Shown: positions 1 to 9,337, counted from the stretch's first letter. The stretch is 64,000 bases of DNA from Afipia sp. (GCA_024707075.1 JANQAK010000001.1:1696001-1760000); one strand, 5' to 3'. Notes: a model not told the origin generated them from the sequence alone. A program made the numbers and translations.

Positions 1-2263
1 CGGCATCTGCGAGCACGACTGGGTCGAACGCCAACCGTCGGCCAGCAATCTCCGCTTCTATACGGACGCTCCTTGTCCCTGATACGAGGCCGCGCTGCTC
101 GCGGACTTTTGTGATCGTCCCAATCGTGCCGTTGAAAACGCCGAGATCGTCGTTTCGAGCGAGAAACCTGATCTGGTCGCCGCGCGCGAGCTGGATTTCG
201 CTGGCATGGCCAGAGGGCGTGCTGACCGCCAGAGAGATTTCCTTGCCGGCGATGATGCCAGCGGCCTTCCGCGCTTTGCGGATCTCTTTTGAGATCGCCG
301 CGACAGCTGCATTTGATTTGGCCAGAATAAGGGTGGACGCGCCCGGCTTGGCCGCATGAGCGCGGTCCGCCGCCTCAATGATCGCGGAAATCGCAGCTTT
401 CGCGCCGTTCGCCTCAAGCAGGAGTTTGCGTTCGGCAAATGCCTGGAGAGCAACTGAAGCACGGCCCCGGCCGAAGTCTGTGATCGCCTCCCGCGCCCAC
501 GGCTTGGTTTGGCGGACGATGGTATCGACCCGCACGGCTTCAACCGCCCGCGAGACGAGATCAAGGCCGGGTCCGGCTCCAATGGCTTGCAACTGACGTC
601 GGTCGCCGACTAGGATCAGCTTGGCTTTGGCATCAGCGACCGCACCAAGCAGCACGTGCATTTCGCGCGATGAGAGAAGTCCGGCCTCGTCCGCGATCAG
701 AACAGATTGATTGTCCAGAATCTTCTCGCCGGCCTTTAGCCGCTCTATCCAAGAAGCCGTCGCGCGTGCCTCGATGCCGAGATCGTCGCGAAGCACGTTG
801 GCGATGCGCCAAGCCGTAGCTGTCCCGACAACCCTGCATCCAGCTTTGGAGTATGCGTCCACAACGGGCGCCAATATCGTGGTCTTACCTGATCCAGGAG
901 CTCCTTCGATGACAGCGATGGCCGAGGGGGTGGTTGCGGCGAGCACCGCGTCAGTCTGTTCCGCAGTGAGCCCCGCAGTCTTGCACTGGCGGGACAGCCG
1001 GTCACGATCGACGGCGCGCCAGGTTGCCTCGGCAAGACGCTGCGCGCGCTTCACGACGTCGCGCTCGATTCTTAGCATTTCCGGGGTGGAGTAACGCGGC
1101 AGGCCGAGCGGATCGCGTCCGATCTCGATCACGGCGCCCTTGCTCAAGAGGCAATTGACTTCCGCTTCTGCGCGCTCTGGCGGCAGGCCAGTGCCGACGA
1201 GAGCTGCGGCGACGGAACGCAACAGCTCCCGCCTGTCAACTACGCTTTCCTGTTCGGTAAGCATAGCCGGCAGCGCCGCCAATCGTTCGGCGAGGAGCCG
1301 TTCCGCGGCATCACGATCAAACGTCCTCGCTTGATCCCGCAGGCTCTCCGTGAACGTCTCGACCTCAATGCCGATCGACCGCGCGGCTTCGGCCCAGATT
1401 TCCTCGCGCGCAACGGCCTTACTCTGATGCTTGGCACTTCGGGTCGCTTTGCTGATTGCGGCCGCAAGTGCCGGCGCCTCGCTGCTTGCAACCCCGTGTA
1501 CAGCGAGCTCCTCTTCGATCTCCTGACGACGTGCGCTGAAGTAACGGATGGTCTCGTCATTAACTCCGGCGATTTCGAAAATTCCGTTCTTGCCGACGCG
1601 GTCGATCGCGAAGCCGATTTTTTGCAGCTCATGCGCCAACGCGGCATGATACGTGGCGCCGGCCGCCATCTTGAAATCGCGGATGATCTTGGAATGCAGA
1701 CCGCCAACAGTGTGATCGCTTGGACGAGTCGAAATGTTCATGCAAACGCAGTGCGTGTGCAAATTCGGATCGCCAAATACCCGGCCGTCAATGTGCTGGG
1801 TTGACCGGCTTTCGCAGTGCTGCCAGGTCGCAGAAGTTAGGGCAACTTTCTCAATGAAAGCACCATCACGACCGCGCCGCGCCCAAACCGCTTCGCGCTC
1901 CAGCACCGCAAGCATAGCCCTGGAGGCTCGATGCTGTGCTGCTTCAATCAGGCATTTTGTATCGTACGGCGCAAATGCCCACACCAGCGCAACCGAGCGC
2001 GGCGCGCTCACCGTGATGTCGAAAGCCGGTGTACGTTCTTTGTGTTTGCGAACTTTTTCGAGAAGCGACTGTCCGTCATTGCCGATAGCGTGATACAGCC
2101 GCTCAAAAGTCTCGCGTTCGACCGGCGCGCCATCCGCGATACCAAAATCGCCGGCCGGAGCGTACCAAACGCCCGCCGGTTCGCTGCTTCCGGCGTAATA
2201 CTCCGTCTCACGCTGACGCGTGTAGTACGTGCTCGCTGCTGCCGGATTCCATGTCGCGACCAC
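1..2263 (-). CDS. MobF conjugative relaxase-helicase (TrwC/TraI type), partial
   Basis: Nicks oriT and unwinds plasmid DNA for conjugative transfer. Translation from a GTG at 2263 gives an open frame that runs off the left edge, so about 754 residues are visible and the C-terminus is missing. The relaxase domain is seen directly: paired tyrosines Y13/Y14 and Y22/Y23 near the N-terminus, and the histidine triad H157 with H169 and H171 in NLHTHC. The helicase half follows, with Walker A GAPGSGKTT (Lys about 460) and Walker B LIADEAG (about 525). This order is the known MobF architecture. A G-rich stretch upstream of the GTG can act as ribosome binding site; an ATG is absent at this position. 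The coupling protein gene ends 140 bp upstream in the same direction. Strong call; only the exact start is uncertain. Confidence 0.9.
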   Translation of the reverse strand, partial: MVATWNPAAASTYYTRQRETEYYAGSSEPAGVWYAPAGDFGIADGAPVERETFERLYHAIGNDGQSLLEKVRKHKERTPAFDITVSAPRSVALVWAFAPYDTKCLIEAAQHRASRAMLAVLEREAVWARRGRDGAFIEKVALTSATWQHCESRSTQHIDGRVFGDPNLHTHCVCMNISTRPSDHTVGGLHSKIIRDFKMAAGATYHAALAHELQKIGFAIDRVGKNGIFEIAGVNDETIRYFSARRQEIEEELAVHGVASSEAPALAAAISKATRSAKHQSKAVAREEIWAEAARSIGIEVETFTESLRDQARTFDRDAAERLLAERLAALPAMLTEQESVVDRRELLRSVAAALVGTGLPPERAEAEVNCLLSKGAVIEIGRDPLGLPRYSTPEMLRIERDVVKRAQRLAEATWRAVDRDRLSRQCKTAGLTAEQTDAVLAATTPSAIAVIEGAPGSGKTTILAPVVDAYSKAGCRVVGTATAWRIANVLRDDLGIEARATASWIERLKAGEKILDNQSVLIADEAGLLSSREMHVLLGAVADAKAKLILVGDRRQLQAIGAGPGLDLVSRAVEAVRVDTIVRQTKPWAREAITDFGRGRASVALQAFAERKLLLEANGAKAAISAIIEAADRAHAAKPGASTLILAKSNAAVAAISKEIRKARKAAGIIAGKEISLAVSTPSGHASEIQLARGDQIRFLARNDDLGVFNGTIGTITKVREQRGLVSGTRSVRIEAEIAGRRLAFDPVVLADA

Positions 2264-2402
2264 GAAGAAAGCCCCCGTTTGGAGGCCTCTTCAATATGCA
2301 CATTTGCGGCGAATGCGATTGGATGAATGAAGCTAGAATTCTCGTTTTATTACAGTGCTTAAGAGGGCTACCGCGAACCACAAAATCTCTGTTACCTGCG
2401 GT
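2264..2402. other. Intergenic gap upstream of relaxase; possible oriT/promoter region
   Basis: This 139-bp gap between the relaxase start and the coupling protein stop carries no gene. It contains an 18-bp element, GCGATTGGATGAATGAAG at 2315-2332, that recurs with two mismatches at 6424-6441 upstream of another minus-strand gene. MobF relaxases often act at an oriT near their own gene, so this gap is a candidate, but no nick motif can be recognised by eye. Confidence 0.3.
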
Positions 2403-4103
2403 TCAAACGCGCCGGCGCAGCCCCCAAATTCGCATCGGCCACTCGACTTCCAGCACATCCCCGAGCCCGACGACCAGAGCTTTGATCTTGCGATTGGCAA
2501 CCCCCAGCCGGTAGGCGAGATGTTCGGGGCGGACGATCGGAACCTCGCGGGGCCGCTTCGTGATCGAGCTGCGTTCGGTCCGACCCGTCGGGCCGCGCTC
2601 AACGGCAACTGTCGGTTCATCCTCCATGATCCATCGCTTGCCGATCATGTCGTCGGCCAGGGCCGTTGTCTCAGGTCCCTGGGTCTGGGCGCAGATGATC
2701 TTGGTCAGGAAGCGCTGAAAGATGCTCGCCGCCGCATCGCCGTAAATTCGTTTGAATTGAGCGACGTCCTGGATGGCCGCGATGGTCGATACTCCTTTAT
2801 TTCGCGCGGTGTCCAGGAGGTCGGGCCAGCGGCGCAGGCGGCCAAGAGCCGGGGCCTCGTCAAGAACGAACGTTCTAATCCGCGTCTGGCTCACCGAGAG
2901 CCTGATGTCGCCAACCGCAGCGGTAATAAAGTCAACCGCCATCCCGATCCACGCTGCACTCATTTCGGGGTGCCTGCCGGAACGCTGCACGATGACGACC
3001 TTCGGCTGTTGCGGATTGGCGCCATTTACCCAATCGCCGAATGAGAATTGCCGCTCGGGTGGGACTTTGGCCCAGGCTCGCGCCAGTGGTCGCAGGACTC
3101 TCAAGACACTCCCCCGAAACGTCAGCAAGAGCGAGATCGTGGTCTTGCTGAGTTCGCCCGAAGCATCGAATTCGATCAAGCCTGCAGCCGGTCGATAGTA
3201 CTGTTCGAAGTCCTTTTTCATCTGGACGGGATCGCTCAGGCACGCCATGTACAATCGCGGTAGGCCCCAATCGCTTCCGTGTTTGGCCTTACATAAGATC
3301 ATGCAGCCGGCGAATAGCGTCGTTGCACCTTTACCCCAAAACGCATCGCTGGTTTGTCCGATGATCTGCTCGGCTGCGCTCTCGCAGTCGCTGTCGTCCC
3401 GGAAATCCCGTCCCATCGCCCACGCAAAACAACCGGGACGGTCGGGGTTTATGACAGCGAACTGACCGTCCTCCATCGGAAACCCTTCAAGAATTTCGCC
3501 GGTCGTATCGTGCACGAACAAGCCATAATCCTCCGCTGGATTTTGCAATAGGCGGCGAACCAGCTGTTCGAGCAAATAAAGGATCAGCCGCGTTTTGCCG
3601 GAGCCGATGGCGCCAAGTATCAAAAGATTCTGAACCTCGCGCGCACGGGGAATGGGCACGCTCGGAAGCCATTGTATCGTACGATCAAGAGGACGGGCTT
3701 GTGCCGCGAGAGCTCGGTTGGCACTGGCAATGGCCGCCGCGCCTCTGAGCAGCTGCAGGCCTTCGTGATGTTGACGCCCATCAACAATGGGTTGAATGCG
3801 CCGCTTTATCCGAAACGCCAGAATTCCAGATAGTATAGCAGCAAGAGCTATACTGATCAGCCGCGGCGCCGTTTCGCGGAACAGATCGTCCGCCGATATT
3901 GCTTCGGCCAATCCGCGATTCTCTATAGCAGACAATAACTCTGTTGCGGTCACGGCGACCGCGGCGTCGGCACGCCATGCGGTCGGCGTTATGAGCATGA
4001 AAGAAATTACAATGCCAAGAAAACACGCCATTAGACCCATGCCGAGCGCAGAGAAGGCGGCCGGCGCCGCCGGCCGGTATTCATATTTTGCGAGCCGATC
4101 CAT
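2403..4103 (-). CDS. Type IV coupling protein (TrwB/TraD family)
   Basis: A 566-residue inner-membrane ATPase that links the relaxosome to the mating channel. Two N-terminal membrane segments lie at about 16-38 and 83-96. Walker A GAIGSGKT is at 164-171 and Walker B VLDEAPALG at about 413-421, the usual TraD/TrwB arrangement. The start was set at ATG 4103 (MDRLAKYEYR), not the longer frame beginning at 4457. It is preceded by GGAGG, it begins two bases after the stop of the upstream gene, and the extra N-terminal sequence is only the other frame of that gene. Lying next to a MobF relaxase, it completes the minimal mobilization pair. No VirB-type channel genes are in the window. Confidence 0.9.
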   Translation of the reverse strand: MDRLAKYEYRPAAPAAFSALGMGLMACFLGIVISFMLITPTAWRADAAVAVTATELLSAIENRGLAEAISADDLFRETAPRLISIALAAILSGILAFRIKRRIQPIVDGRQHHEGLQLLRGAAAIASANRALAAQARPLDRTIQWLPSVPIPRAREVQNLLILGAIGSGKTRLILYLLEQLVRRLLQNPAEDYGLFVHDTTGEILEGFPMEDGQFAVINPDRPGCFAWAMGRDFRDDSDCESAAEQIIGQTSDAFWGKGATTLFAGCMILCKAKHGSDWGLPRLYMACLSDPVQMKKDFEQYYRPAAGLIEFDASGELSKTTISLLLTFRGSVLRVLRPLARAWAKVPPERQFSFGDWVNGANPQQPKVVIVQRSGRHPEMSAAWIGMAVDFITAAVGDIRLSVSQTRIRTFVLDEAPALGRLRRWPDLLDTARNKGVSTIAAIQDVAQFKRIYGDAAASIFQRFLTKIICAQTQGPETTALADDMIGKRWIMEDEPTVAVERGPTGRTERSSITKRPREVPIVRPEHLAYRLGVANRKIKALVVGLGDVLEVEWPMRIWGLRRRV

Positions 4104-4105
4104 GT

Positions 4106-4714
4106 TTAGTCCTCCAGATGACCTTGATGACGCCAAATCGCCAGCGGCGCGCGCGCAGGGACGAATTGTGGTGGAAGGTGCGGGTTCACGTCGTGGAGCT
4201 CCTGCGGCGACATCTGGAGTTGCTCCGCTGCCGTGGCCCAGTCCAGGTCCTGAACGGGGTAGTAGACGCAGCCATCGGTAAAACGGCTCAGCCGAGCGCA
4301 GGCGGGCCATGTCGCGGTCGATCGCGGGCGGACGATTTCCACGCGACTCATCGTCCACTTCCACGCCCAGGGAGTTCCGATCGCCGCGAAGAGGAAAATC
4401 GTCGTTACCGCAGCGGTGACAAGAATCATCTGTGCGATCGTCGGGCACGCGCGCCACCAGTCGCGTAAGGTCGTTGCTTCCTTGCGCACGCGCTCGGGCG
4501 GCGGTGGGTCCGGCAGGCTGACCTCCGGCGCGATCGTCGCGACGACCTCGCGATATTGTGCGGCAGTCAATAGCGCATGCGTCTTCGCGGGCAGGCGCAG
4601 GAATTCCGCGGCCGTCATTTGCTTGAGCTCCCGCACCAGCTGCTCGGCATCGTTCTTGGCGTCGGCTTTCACCTTCGCGACATTGTTGAGAAAATTTGAA
4701 CGCCGGTCAGGCAT
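4106..4714 (-). CDS. Membrane protein of the mobilization operon, possible LysM-like C-terminus
   Basis: This 202-residue protein has a charged N-terminal half, one strong membrane segment at about 95-113 (IAQMILVTAAVTTIFLFAAI) and a C-terminal part predicted to be periplasmic. The last 50 residues (WATAAEQLQMSPQELHDVNP) resemble a LysM peptidoglycan-binding repeat in spacing; that is inference from pattern only. The gene overlaps the end of the upstream ParA-like gene by 8 bp and is followed after two bases by the coupling protein gene, so the three are probably translationally coupled. A role in anchoring the transfer apparatus to the cell wall would fit. No family is recognised with confidence. 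Confidence 0.7.
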   Translation of the reverse strand: MPDRRSNFLNNVAKVKADAKNDAEQLVRELKQMTAAEFLRLPAKTHALLTAAQYREVVATIAPEVSLPDPPPPERVRKEATTLRDWWRACPTIAQMILVTAAVTTIFLFAAIGTPWAWKWTMSRVEIVRPRSTATWPACARLSRFTDGCVYYPVQDLDWATAAEQLQMSPQELHDVNPHLPPQFVPARAPLAIWRHQGHLED

Positions 4715-5564
4715 CGCGACCGCCCGCGAGGAAAGGGAGAAGGCGGCTGATCTCGTCCTGCATGATAGCCGACCACGCTGCGATATCCTTGACCAGGATC
4801 TTGGCGTCGTCGCGACGACCGCCGACGCGGCGGAGCGCCTCAGCGTAGTTGTCGAGGTGCCAGGAAACGACCGTGGAAGGCAGCACCTGCAGGCGCTCGT
4901 AGATCGCCATGCTGCGGTCGTGGACCTTCGGCATGTTGATCACGGGGTAACGATCGATCGCGCTCGCGAAAGCCTTGCGCGTATCCTTCTCGCAGTACTC
5001 GATTGCTTTATAAGGATCGTTTGGATAGTGGTTAAGAACCAATACCGTCTTGGCGTTGGGCAAATTCCGCTCGACACGCTTCAGCTCGCGGATCATCTGC
5101 GAGGCGGAATCTTCACCGGCCTTGCAGACAATAATCACGAGAACCTGCAGATTTAGCAGCGTGATATCCTCGTCGAGATCGAAATCGGTGATCGCGCTGT
5201 GAAACAACGGCGCAAGCGCGCCGCCGACCTCCAGCAAGCTGGAGCGCCGCGTCTGCGGCATGTCGGTGACGGCACGATACCAGGGTGCAATAATATCTGA
5301 GGGGACCAGATCGTCCCCGCGATTTTCACGGCGGTCGGGTACCAGCAGGCTCTGCACGGGCAGGCTCGATTTCATTGCCAGCTTGCGCTTAGTGTCCATC
5401 TGGAAAAGGTCGAGCGGCAGGGCGGCGAGCTCGAAGGCCGCGACGAGTTGCAGGGCGGTCGTGGTCTTACCTGCGGCGCCTTCGTCCGAGCTCAAGATCA
5501 TGCTGACAGGTCCGACCTCGGCGAAGCCGGGGAATTTGTTATTCTTGGTGCTGTCGGTTTTCAT
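4707..5564 (-). CDS. ParA/MinD-like P-loop ATPase
   Basis: A 285-residue protein with a deviant Walker A box near the N-terminus, SSDEGAAGKTTTALQL, of the kind found in ParA/MinD/SRPBCC-type ATPases. A hydrophobic beta-strand LQVLVIIVCKAGEDSAS at about 150-165 fits the switch II/Walker B area. The start is placed at ATG 5564 (MKTDSTKNNKF), which has AGAGG about 10 bases upstream; a longer frame to 5606 has no better site. The gene heads the three-gene operon ending with the coupling protein. In similar clusters such ATPases help in partition or position the transfer complex. No ParB-like partner is adjacent (one lies at 29 kb), so whether it segregates the plasmid or serves conjugation is open. 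Confidence 0.65.
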   Translation of the reverse strand: MKTDSTKNNKFPGFAEVGPVSMILSSDEGAAGKTTTALQLVAAFELAALPLDLFQMDTKRKLAMKSSLPVQSLLVPDRRENRGDDLVPSDIIAPWYRAVTDMPQTRRSSLLEVGGALAPLFHSAITDFDLDEDITLLNLQVLVIIVCKAGEDSASQMIRELKRVERNLPNAKTVLVLNHYPNDPYKAIEYCEKDTRKAFASAIDRYPVINMPKVHDRSMAIYERLQVLPSTVVSWHLDNYAEALRRVGGRRDDAKILVKDIAAWSAIMQDEISRLLPFLAGGRDA

Positions 5565-5707
5565 TCGTTTTGCCTCTTTGATCGTAAAAGACTGCATGAG
5601 AAACATCGGACGATCGCCCAGTCGCGGTCACATCCAGGTTGAGATCTCTAAATGACTAGGATTTTGCGGAGGGGCGCCACGTCGGTTTGACGTAGCGCCC
5701 TGTCATC

Positions 5708-6352
5708 CTAAACTCCGGACTTTGCCCCGCCGCGCAAGGCGGCCAGGATCTGGTCGCGACCGGAGCCATCCTTGGTGCGCTGGTGAGCCTTCCAGTAATC
5801 GACGTCCGGCAAATTCAGCGAAAGATTGTGGAAGGCATCGATCGGAACGACCTGCGCGCCGTTCACGACGTGCTGGCCACTCTCGATTGCGCTCACGAGC
5901 TTGGCATAGGTCGGTCGGATCGCCTCAACGGCGTCGGGCGGGAGAACCGGCTGGTAGATCCACCGCGCGCGCAGCGCGATCTCCTTCATCCAGATCTCGG
6001 GATCCTGCGTCGTGCAAACGCCGAGGCGCGCCGCCAGCGTGGCGAGATCGTCGCTCGAGATCGACAGTTCCGCAGCCCCGAACGTCGCCATTTCGGCCAT
6101 AAAGCCGGCGGCGAGAATGCGGCCATTGAGAGCCGTATCGCGTTCGAGCCGAAGGCGGTAGGCGACGTCAATGTAGGTCGCGTGGCGGCCTTCATCGAGG
6201 TCGATGACGACGTAATCGATAGGGATGCCGGCTGCGGCGGCCGCAACGACGTGGCCCACTTCCTGGACGAGGAGCCGCGTCATCACCGGAATCTCATCGT
6301 TGGCGGCGATGGCTCCGTTCGGCAGCGGGTAGGCATCAAGATTCTTCAACAT
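5708..6352 (-). CDS. Unknown protein with degenerate metalloprotease-like helix (QEVGH)
   Basis: 214 residues, starting at ATG 6352 behind a strong GGAAGGG site; a longer frame to 6418 lacks one. Residues around 30-45 (LLVQEVGHVVAAAAAG) look like the active-site helix of M41/M50-type peptidases (HEAGHxxxA), but the first histidine is glutamine, so zinc-dependent catalysis is unlikely. The rest is alpha-helical with no motif I recognise. It sits in a run of minus-strand plasmid genes that share no clear function. It could be a catalytically dead peptidase homologue used as a binding protein. Function unknown. Confidence 0.6.
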   Translation of the reverse strand: MLKNLDAYPLPNGAIAANDEIPVMTRLLVQEVGHVVAAAAAGIPIDYVVIDLDEGRHATYIDVAYRLRLERDTALNGRILAAGFMAEMATFGAAELSISSDDLATLAARLGVCTTQDPEIWMKEIALRARWIYQPVLPPDAVEAIRPTYAKLVSAIESGQHVVNGAQVVPIDAFHNLSLNLPDVDYWKAHQRTKDGSGRDQILAALRGGAKSGV

Positions 6353-6460
6353 CAATTTTTCCCTTCCGTTGGCAGACGGGATTGTCCGCCGCCCCCGATC
6401 ATTGCCGGCGTCGGACACGGATAGCGATTGAATGAATGCAGACGAAACTACGCAGGTTGA

Positions 6461-7594
6461 TCAGTTGTTTACCGGGGGTCGATCATCGAGAGCGACGACC
6501 ATCAATGCTAAATCTTGCTTCTCAACGATCGCATATCGAGTTCCATTTCGCTCTTCGATCGTAAGCTGATGGTTCCTTTGCTCGCGCGTTTCTCGGGTGA
6601 CATGAATGGTACCATCGACCATTTCCGCAATGCGCAGTGCGAAGTCGAATTTGGCTGTAGACAAGTTCCGATTCAGGAGCTGCCGCAGACTGACCCACAA
6701 CACCGACAGGTCGGTCTCTTGAGACTCGGCAGCGAGCACTTCCTTGGTAAGCTCGAACAAATCGGGACTGAGCATCGCCGCAACGCCGGCGTTCACGCGT
6801 CCGACGAAACGGGCGAGTTCGAACGTCCTTCCAAAAAATGCTGCATATTGGATCCAGAGTTCGGCTGAGTTGATGTCAGCGAGGTAGGCCACCTGGAACG
6901 CTTCGGTTGCCGACAAATGCGAACTGGTATGCGTATACGCCCGTTCCTGTTGCGCTGCGGAATCATCCGCGCTCTTACCAACGCCTTTCCTCTCAGCATC
7001 CAGCACACCCTGTGCGCGTTGATAGGCACGAAAGACGAGCCGCACCGATTCCGTCGTGGCGAGGATCTTTTCTCGCACATCGGTCGCCGCTTCGCCGTCC
7101 GCCTGCAGCGCGGCATATTTGCGAAAGGCAGCTCGCTCAAGCTCATCCTCCGATTCGAAAGCGGTTCGGTTGGTCAGGTGCTCGCGTCCGTTCCCCAGTC
7201 GATAATCGATATCGCCGATTCCGACTTCCAGCGCACGAAGCTCATCTTTGGCGCGAGCACCACTCCCGACCAGCGCCACGAGACCGTGGTAGGCCAACAG
7301 GGTATGAACGCCGAGCGCGATGTTGAGGTGGTGCACGGTCCCGTCCTGCCCATATTGCCCTTCGAAGTTCTTGGTTCGGGGAGTCTTCCGCACGGACATC
7401 ATCACGTTGTTGCTCGTGCCGGTGTGCAGCACCTTCGGAAGGATTTCGAAAGTCGCCAATGGCGCAGGGATCCCGGGATATTCCAGCGCCTCCTTTGCGC
7501 TCTGCCGATTGGCTGCGTTCTCACGCCGGATCCGGCCCCGACGACGCTTCTTCGCGGGTTCCGGTCCTTTTGGCTTTTTTGGTCTTCTAGCCAT
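6461..7594 (-). CDS. Hypothetical protein, basic N-terminus
   Basis: 377 residues. The first 30 are very rich in Lys and Arg (MARRPKKPKGPEPAKKRRRG), suggesting nucleic-acid contact. The remainder is acidic to neutral and helical, with no signal peptide or membrane segment. Codon use and good coding character through the whole frame support a real gene. I do not recognise the family. It lies between the QEVGH protein and a 144-aa hypothetical gene on the same strand, probably in a plasmid accessory operon. Confidence 0.65.
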   Translation of the reverse strand: MARRPKKPKGPEPAKKRRRGRIRRENAANRQSAKEALEYPGIPAPLATFEILPKVLHTGTSNNVMMSVRKTPRTKNFEGQYGQDGTVHHLNIALGVHTLLAYHGLVALVGSGARAKDELRALEVGIGDIDYRLGNGREHLTNRTAFESEDELERAAFRKYAALQADGEAATDVREKILATTESVRLVFRAYQRAQGVLDAERKGVGKSADDSAAQQERAYTHTSSHLSATEAFQVAYLADINSAELWIQYAAFFGRTFELARFVGRVNAGVAAMLSPDLFELTKEVLAAESQETDLSVLWVSLRQLLNRNLSTAKFDFALRIAEMVDGTIHVTRETREQRNHQLTIEERNGTRYAIVEKQDLALMVVALDDRPPVNN

Positions 7595-7651
7595 TGTTCG
7601 ATGCCTCAGATTTGGTTTCGCAAGCGGCCCATCACGCGCGGCTCTTTGGGT

Positions 7652-8086
7652 TTAAGCGTGACCCCGGAACTCGAGCCTGCGATCGAAGGCACCGATCCGG
7701 ACAAAGAGAGTTTCGATCTCGCGCGCCGCGGTTATCGTCATGACCGGCCTCCCGTTGTGCGTTCCCTGAATTCCGCTAGTCACGAAGCCGTTCTCCTCCC
7801 ACAACTGCACCAATCCGGCTTGCAGGGCTCCATTACGCACCATGCGCTCCACGGCTGTGACGAAAGCCCAATCGCCGATCTGAAAGCGGACCGGAACCGT
7901 CGCGGTCGGCAGGTAAGGGGGAAGGCCGAGTTCGGCAGGGCACTCGACGACGCCGGGACGCTTTTCGCCGACCGTCTGCAGCAACTTCTGCGTAATGCGA
8001 TGCATCAGCGTCCGCTGAAAATGCGGTCCCTCCGGCGTTTTTCCGACAGCCTCGACGGCGCAAACAAAATTCCAGGCGGCAGTCAT
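7652..8086 (-). CDS. Hypothetical protein
   Basis: 144 residues, soluble, no membrane segment or known motif. A GAAGGAG site lies just upstream of ATG 8086. It is 30 bp downstream of the SprT-like gene and in the same direction, so the two are likely co-transcribed. Unrecognised family; coding character is good throughout. Confidence 0.6.
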   Translation of the reverse strand: MTAAWNFVCAVEAVGKTPEGPHFQRTLMHRITQKLLQTVGEKRPGVVECPAELGLPPYLPTATVPVRFQIGDWAFVTAVERMVRNGALQAGLVQLWEENGFVTSGIQGTHNGRPVMTITAAREIETLFVRIGAFDRRLEFRGHA

Positions 8087-8116
8087 GTTCGATTCTCCTT
8101 CCTTAGATTGTTGAAG

Positions 8117-8854
8117 TTAGATGGACTGGGGCACCAGCCGCTGACGGCAGGTGCCGCAAATGAGATTCGTGCCGGGCTTGGCCCAGGCGTTCAAATCGCA
8201 GCTTTCGCAGCTGTAGCGCGTCTTGCTCTGACGCTTTTTCAACGCGATCTTGCGTTCGGCCTTCGTGGTGCGCTCGACGAAGGCCAGTGCGAAACCGTTA
8301 GCGATCAGCTTGTCGGCAGCGCGGTCGAATGCGCCGCCGTGCTGAATATAATGGGTCATTCTCGGGCCCGTCTTCATGCCACCGGGGCGTCCGGTGTCTG
8401 ACGGCAACAAGCCGATCTCCGCCATCTTGGCGGCCCACTCGGCATTGTGATAACCATGTGAAGAGGGCTTGCCGAAATGCTGCTGCCACTGATGGCAAAG
8501 TTCATGCGCGAGCGTCGACAACACCTTCTTGGCGCCACGCTGGGCAAAGTGTGCGGGGTTGAGCGCGATCTCGTCGGAGATGATCGTGCCGTCGGCGGAA
8601 CGGAATTTCCGTCCCCAAAAGTAGCCCAGCGCCCGGCTCTTCCGCTGCAGCGTGACCAGGCAGGGCGGCAGCTTGTCGCTGAATAACTTCTTGTTGAGAG
8701 TCATGCACGCGCGGTGTAGCGGCCCATACGATTGCGGTGTGGGATCGAACTTGCGCTTCGTCCTTGAGCGGCGACGAGATTGTTTCGTACGACCAAGTCG
8801 CGCGCTCTTCGCGCGCGACTTGGTCTGCGCTTTCCTTTTCGGGGACGCCATCAC
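8117..8854 (-). CDS. SprT-like zinc metalloprotease
   Basis: A 245-residue protein with a Lys/Arg-rich leader of about 35 residues, a protease core with HELCH at 117-121 and a downstream histidine (SSHGYHNAEW, about 135), and a C-terminal zinc ribbon (CESC then CGTC). This is the SprT/Spartan arrangement; in eukaryotes SPRTN cleaves DNA-protein crosslinks, while bacterial SprT is poorly understood. Start is either GTG 8854 or ATG 8851. On a conjugative element such a protease might act on proteins covalently bound to DNA, for example relaxase adducts, but that is speculation. Domain assignment is firm. Confidence 0.85.
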   Translation of the reverse strand: MMASPKRKAQTKSRAKSARLGRTKQSRRRSRTKRKFDPTPQSYGPLHRACMTLNKKLFSDKLPPCLVTLQRKSRALGYFWGRKFRSADGTIISDEIALNPAHFAQRGAKKVLSTLAHELCHQWQQHFGKPSSHGYHNAEWAAKMAEIGLLPSDTGRPGGMKTGPRMTHYIQHGGAFDRAADKLIANGFALAFVERTTKAERKIALKKRQSKTRYSCESCDLNAWAKPGTNLICGTCRQRLVPQSI

Positions 8855-8866
8855 GCAGATCCCCGC

Positions 8867-9337
8867 CTAGCAGGAACATGAACCTTGATGGTAGGAATCT
8901 CCCGCGCGGTTGGTGATGAGCCAGCCGAGGAGGTCGCGCGCCCAAACCCTGCGCACCGACCGCGTCAGTTGTACAAGGCCTTCTCCGGTCGCCTCGTACA
9001 GCGCTGCCTCGACCTCCAACGGCTTGATGTACTGCCCGGCATACCATTTCGCCTTGGCCCAGCTCAGGTCGCAGGCAACAACGATTGAAGAAGCCGGAAG
9101 CACGGCTTGTGCACCCGGTTGCAATTCGAGGCCGGAAAAGGACCAGCCATTTTCGTGCGCCGGATCGATAGATTTGAGCAACCGGCGCCAGCTGCGCAGA
9201 TTCGTATCAGCACCGTAACGTCGTGAAGGCGACATCGCCTCGATCGCGACATTGGCGCCATCGTGGTGACCCGCCACACCGGGGTAGGTGGTGGGCAGGG
9301 TCACGGTAATCAGATTTTTATCGGCTTCTTCGCCCAT
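8867..9337 (-). CDS. Hypothetical protein
   Basis: 156 residues starting at ATG 9337, ending 13 bp before the SprT-like gene, so probably the first gene of that operon. The C-terminal part (QLTRSVRRVWARDLLGWLIT) is basic and amphipathic. A palindrome at 9412-9440, 75 bp upstream, matches one in front of the primase gene and may be its operator. No family recognised. Confidence 0.6.
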   Translation of the reverse strand: MGEEADKNLITVTLPTTYPGVAGHHDGANVAIEAMSPSRRYGADTNLRSWRRLLKSIDPAHENGWSFSGLELQPGAQAVLPASSIVVACDLSWAKAKWYAGQYIKPLEVEAALYEATGEGLVQLTRSVRRVWARDLLGWLITNRAGDSYHQGSCSC

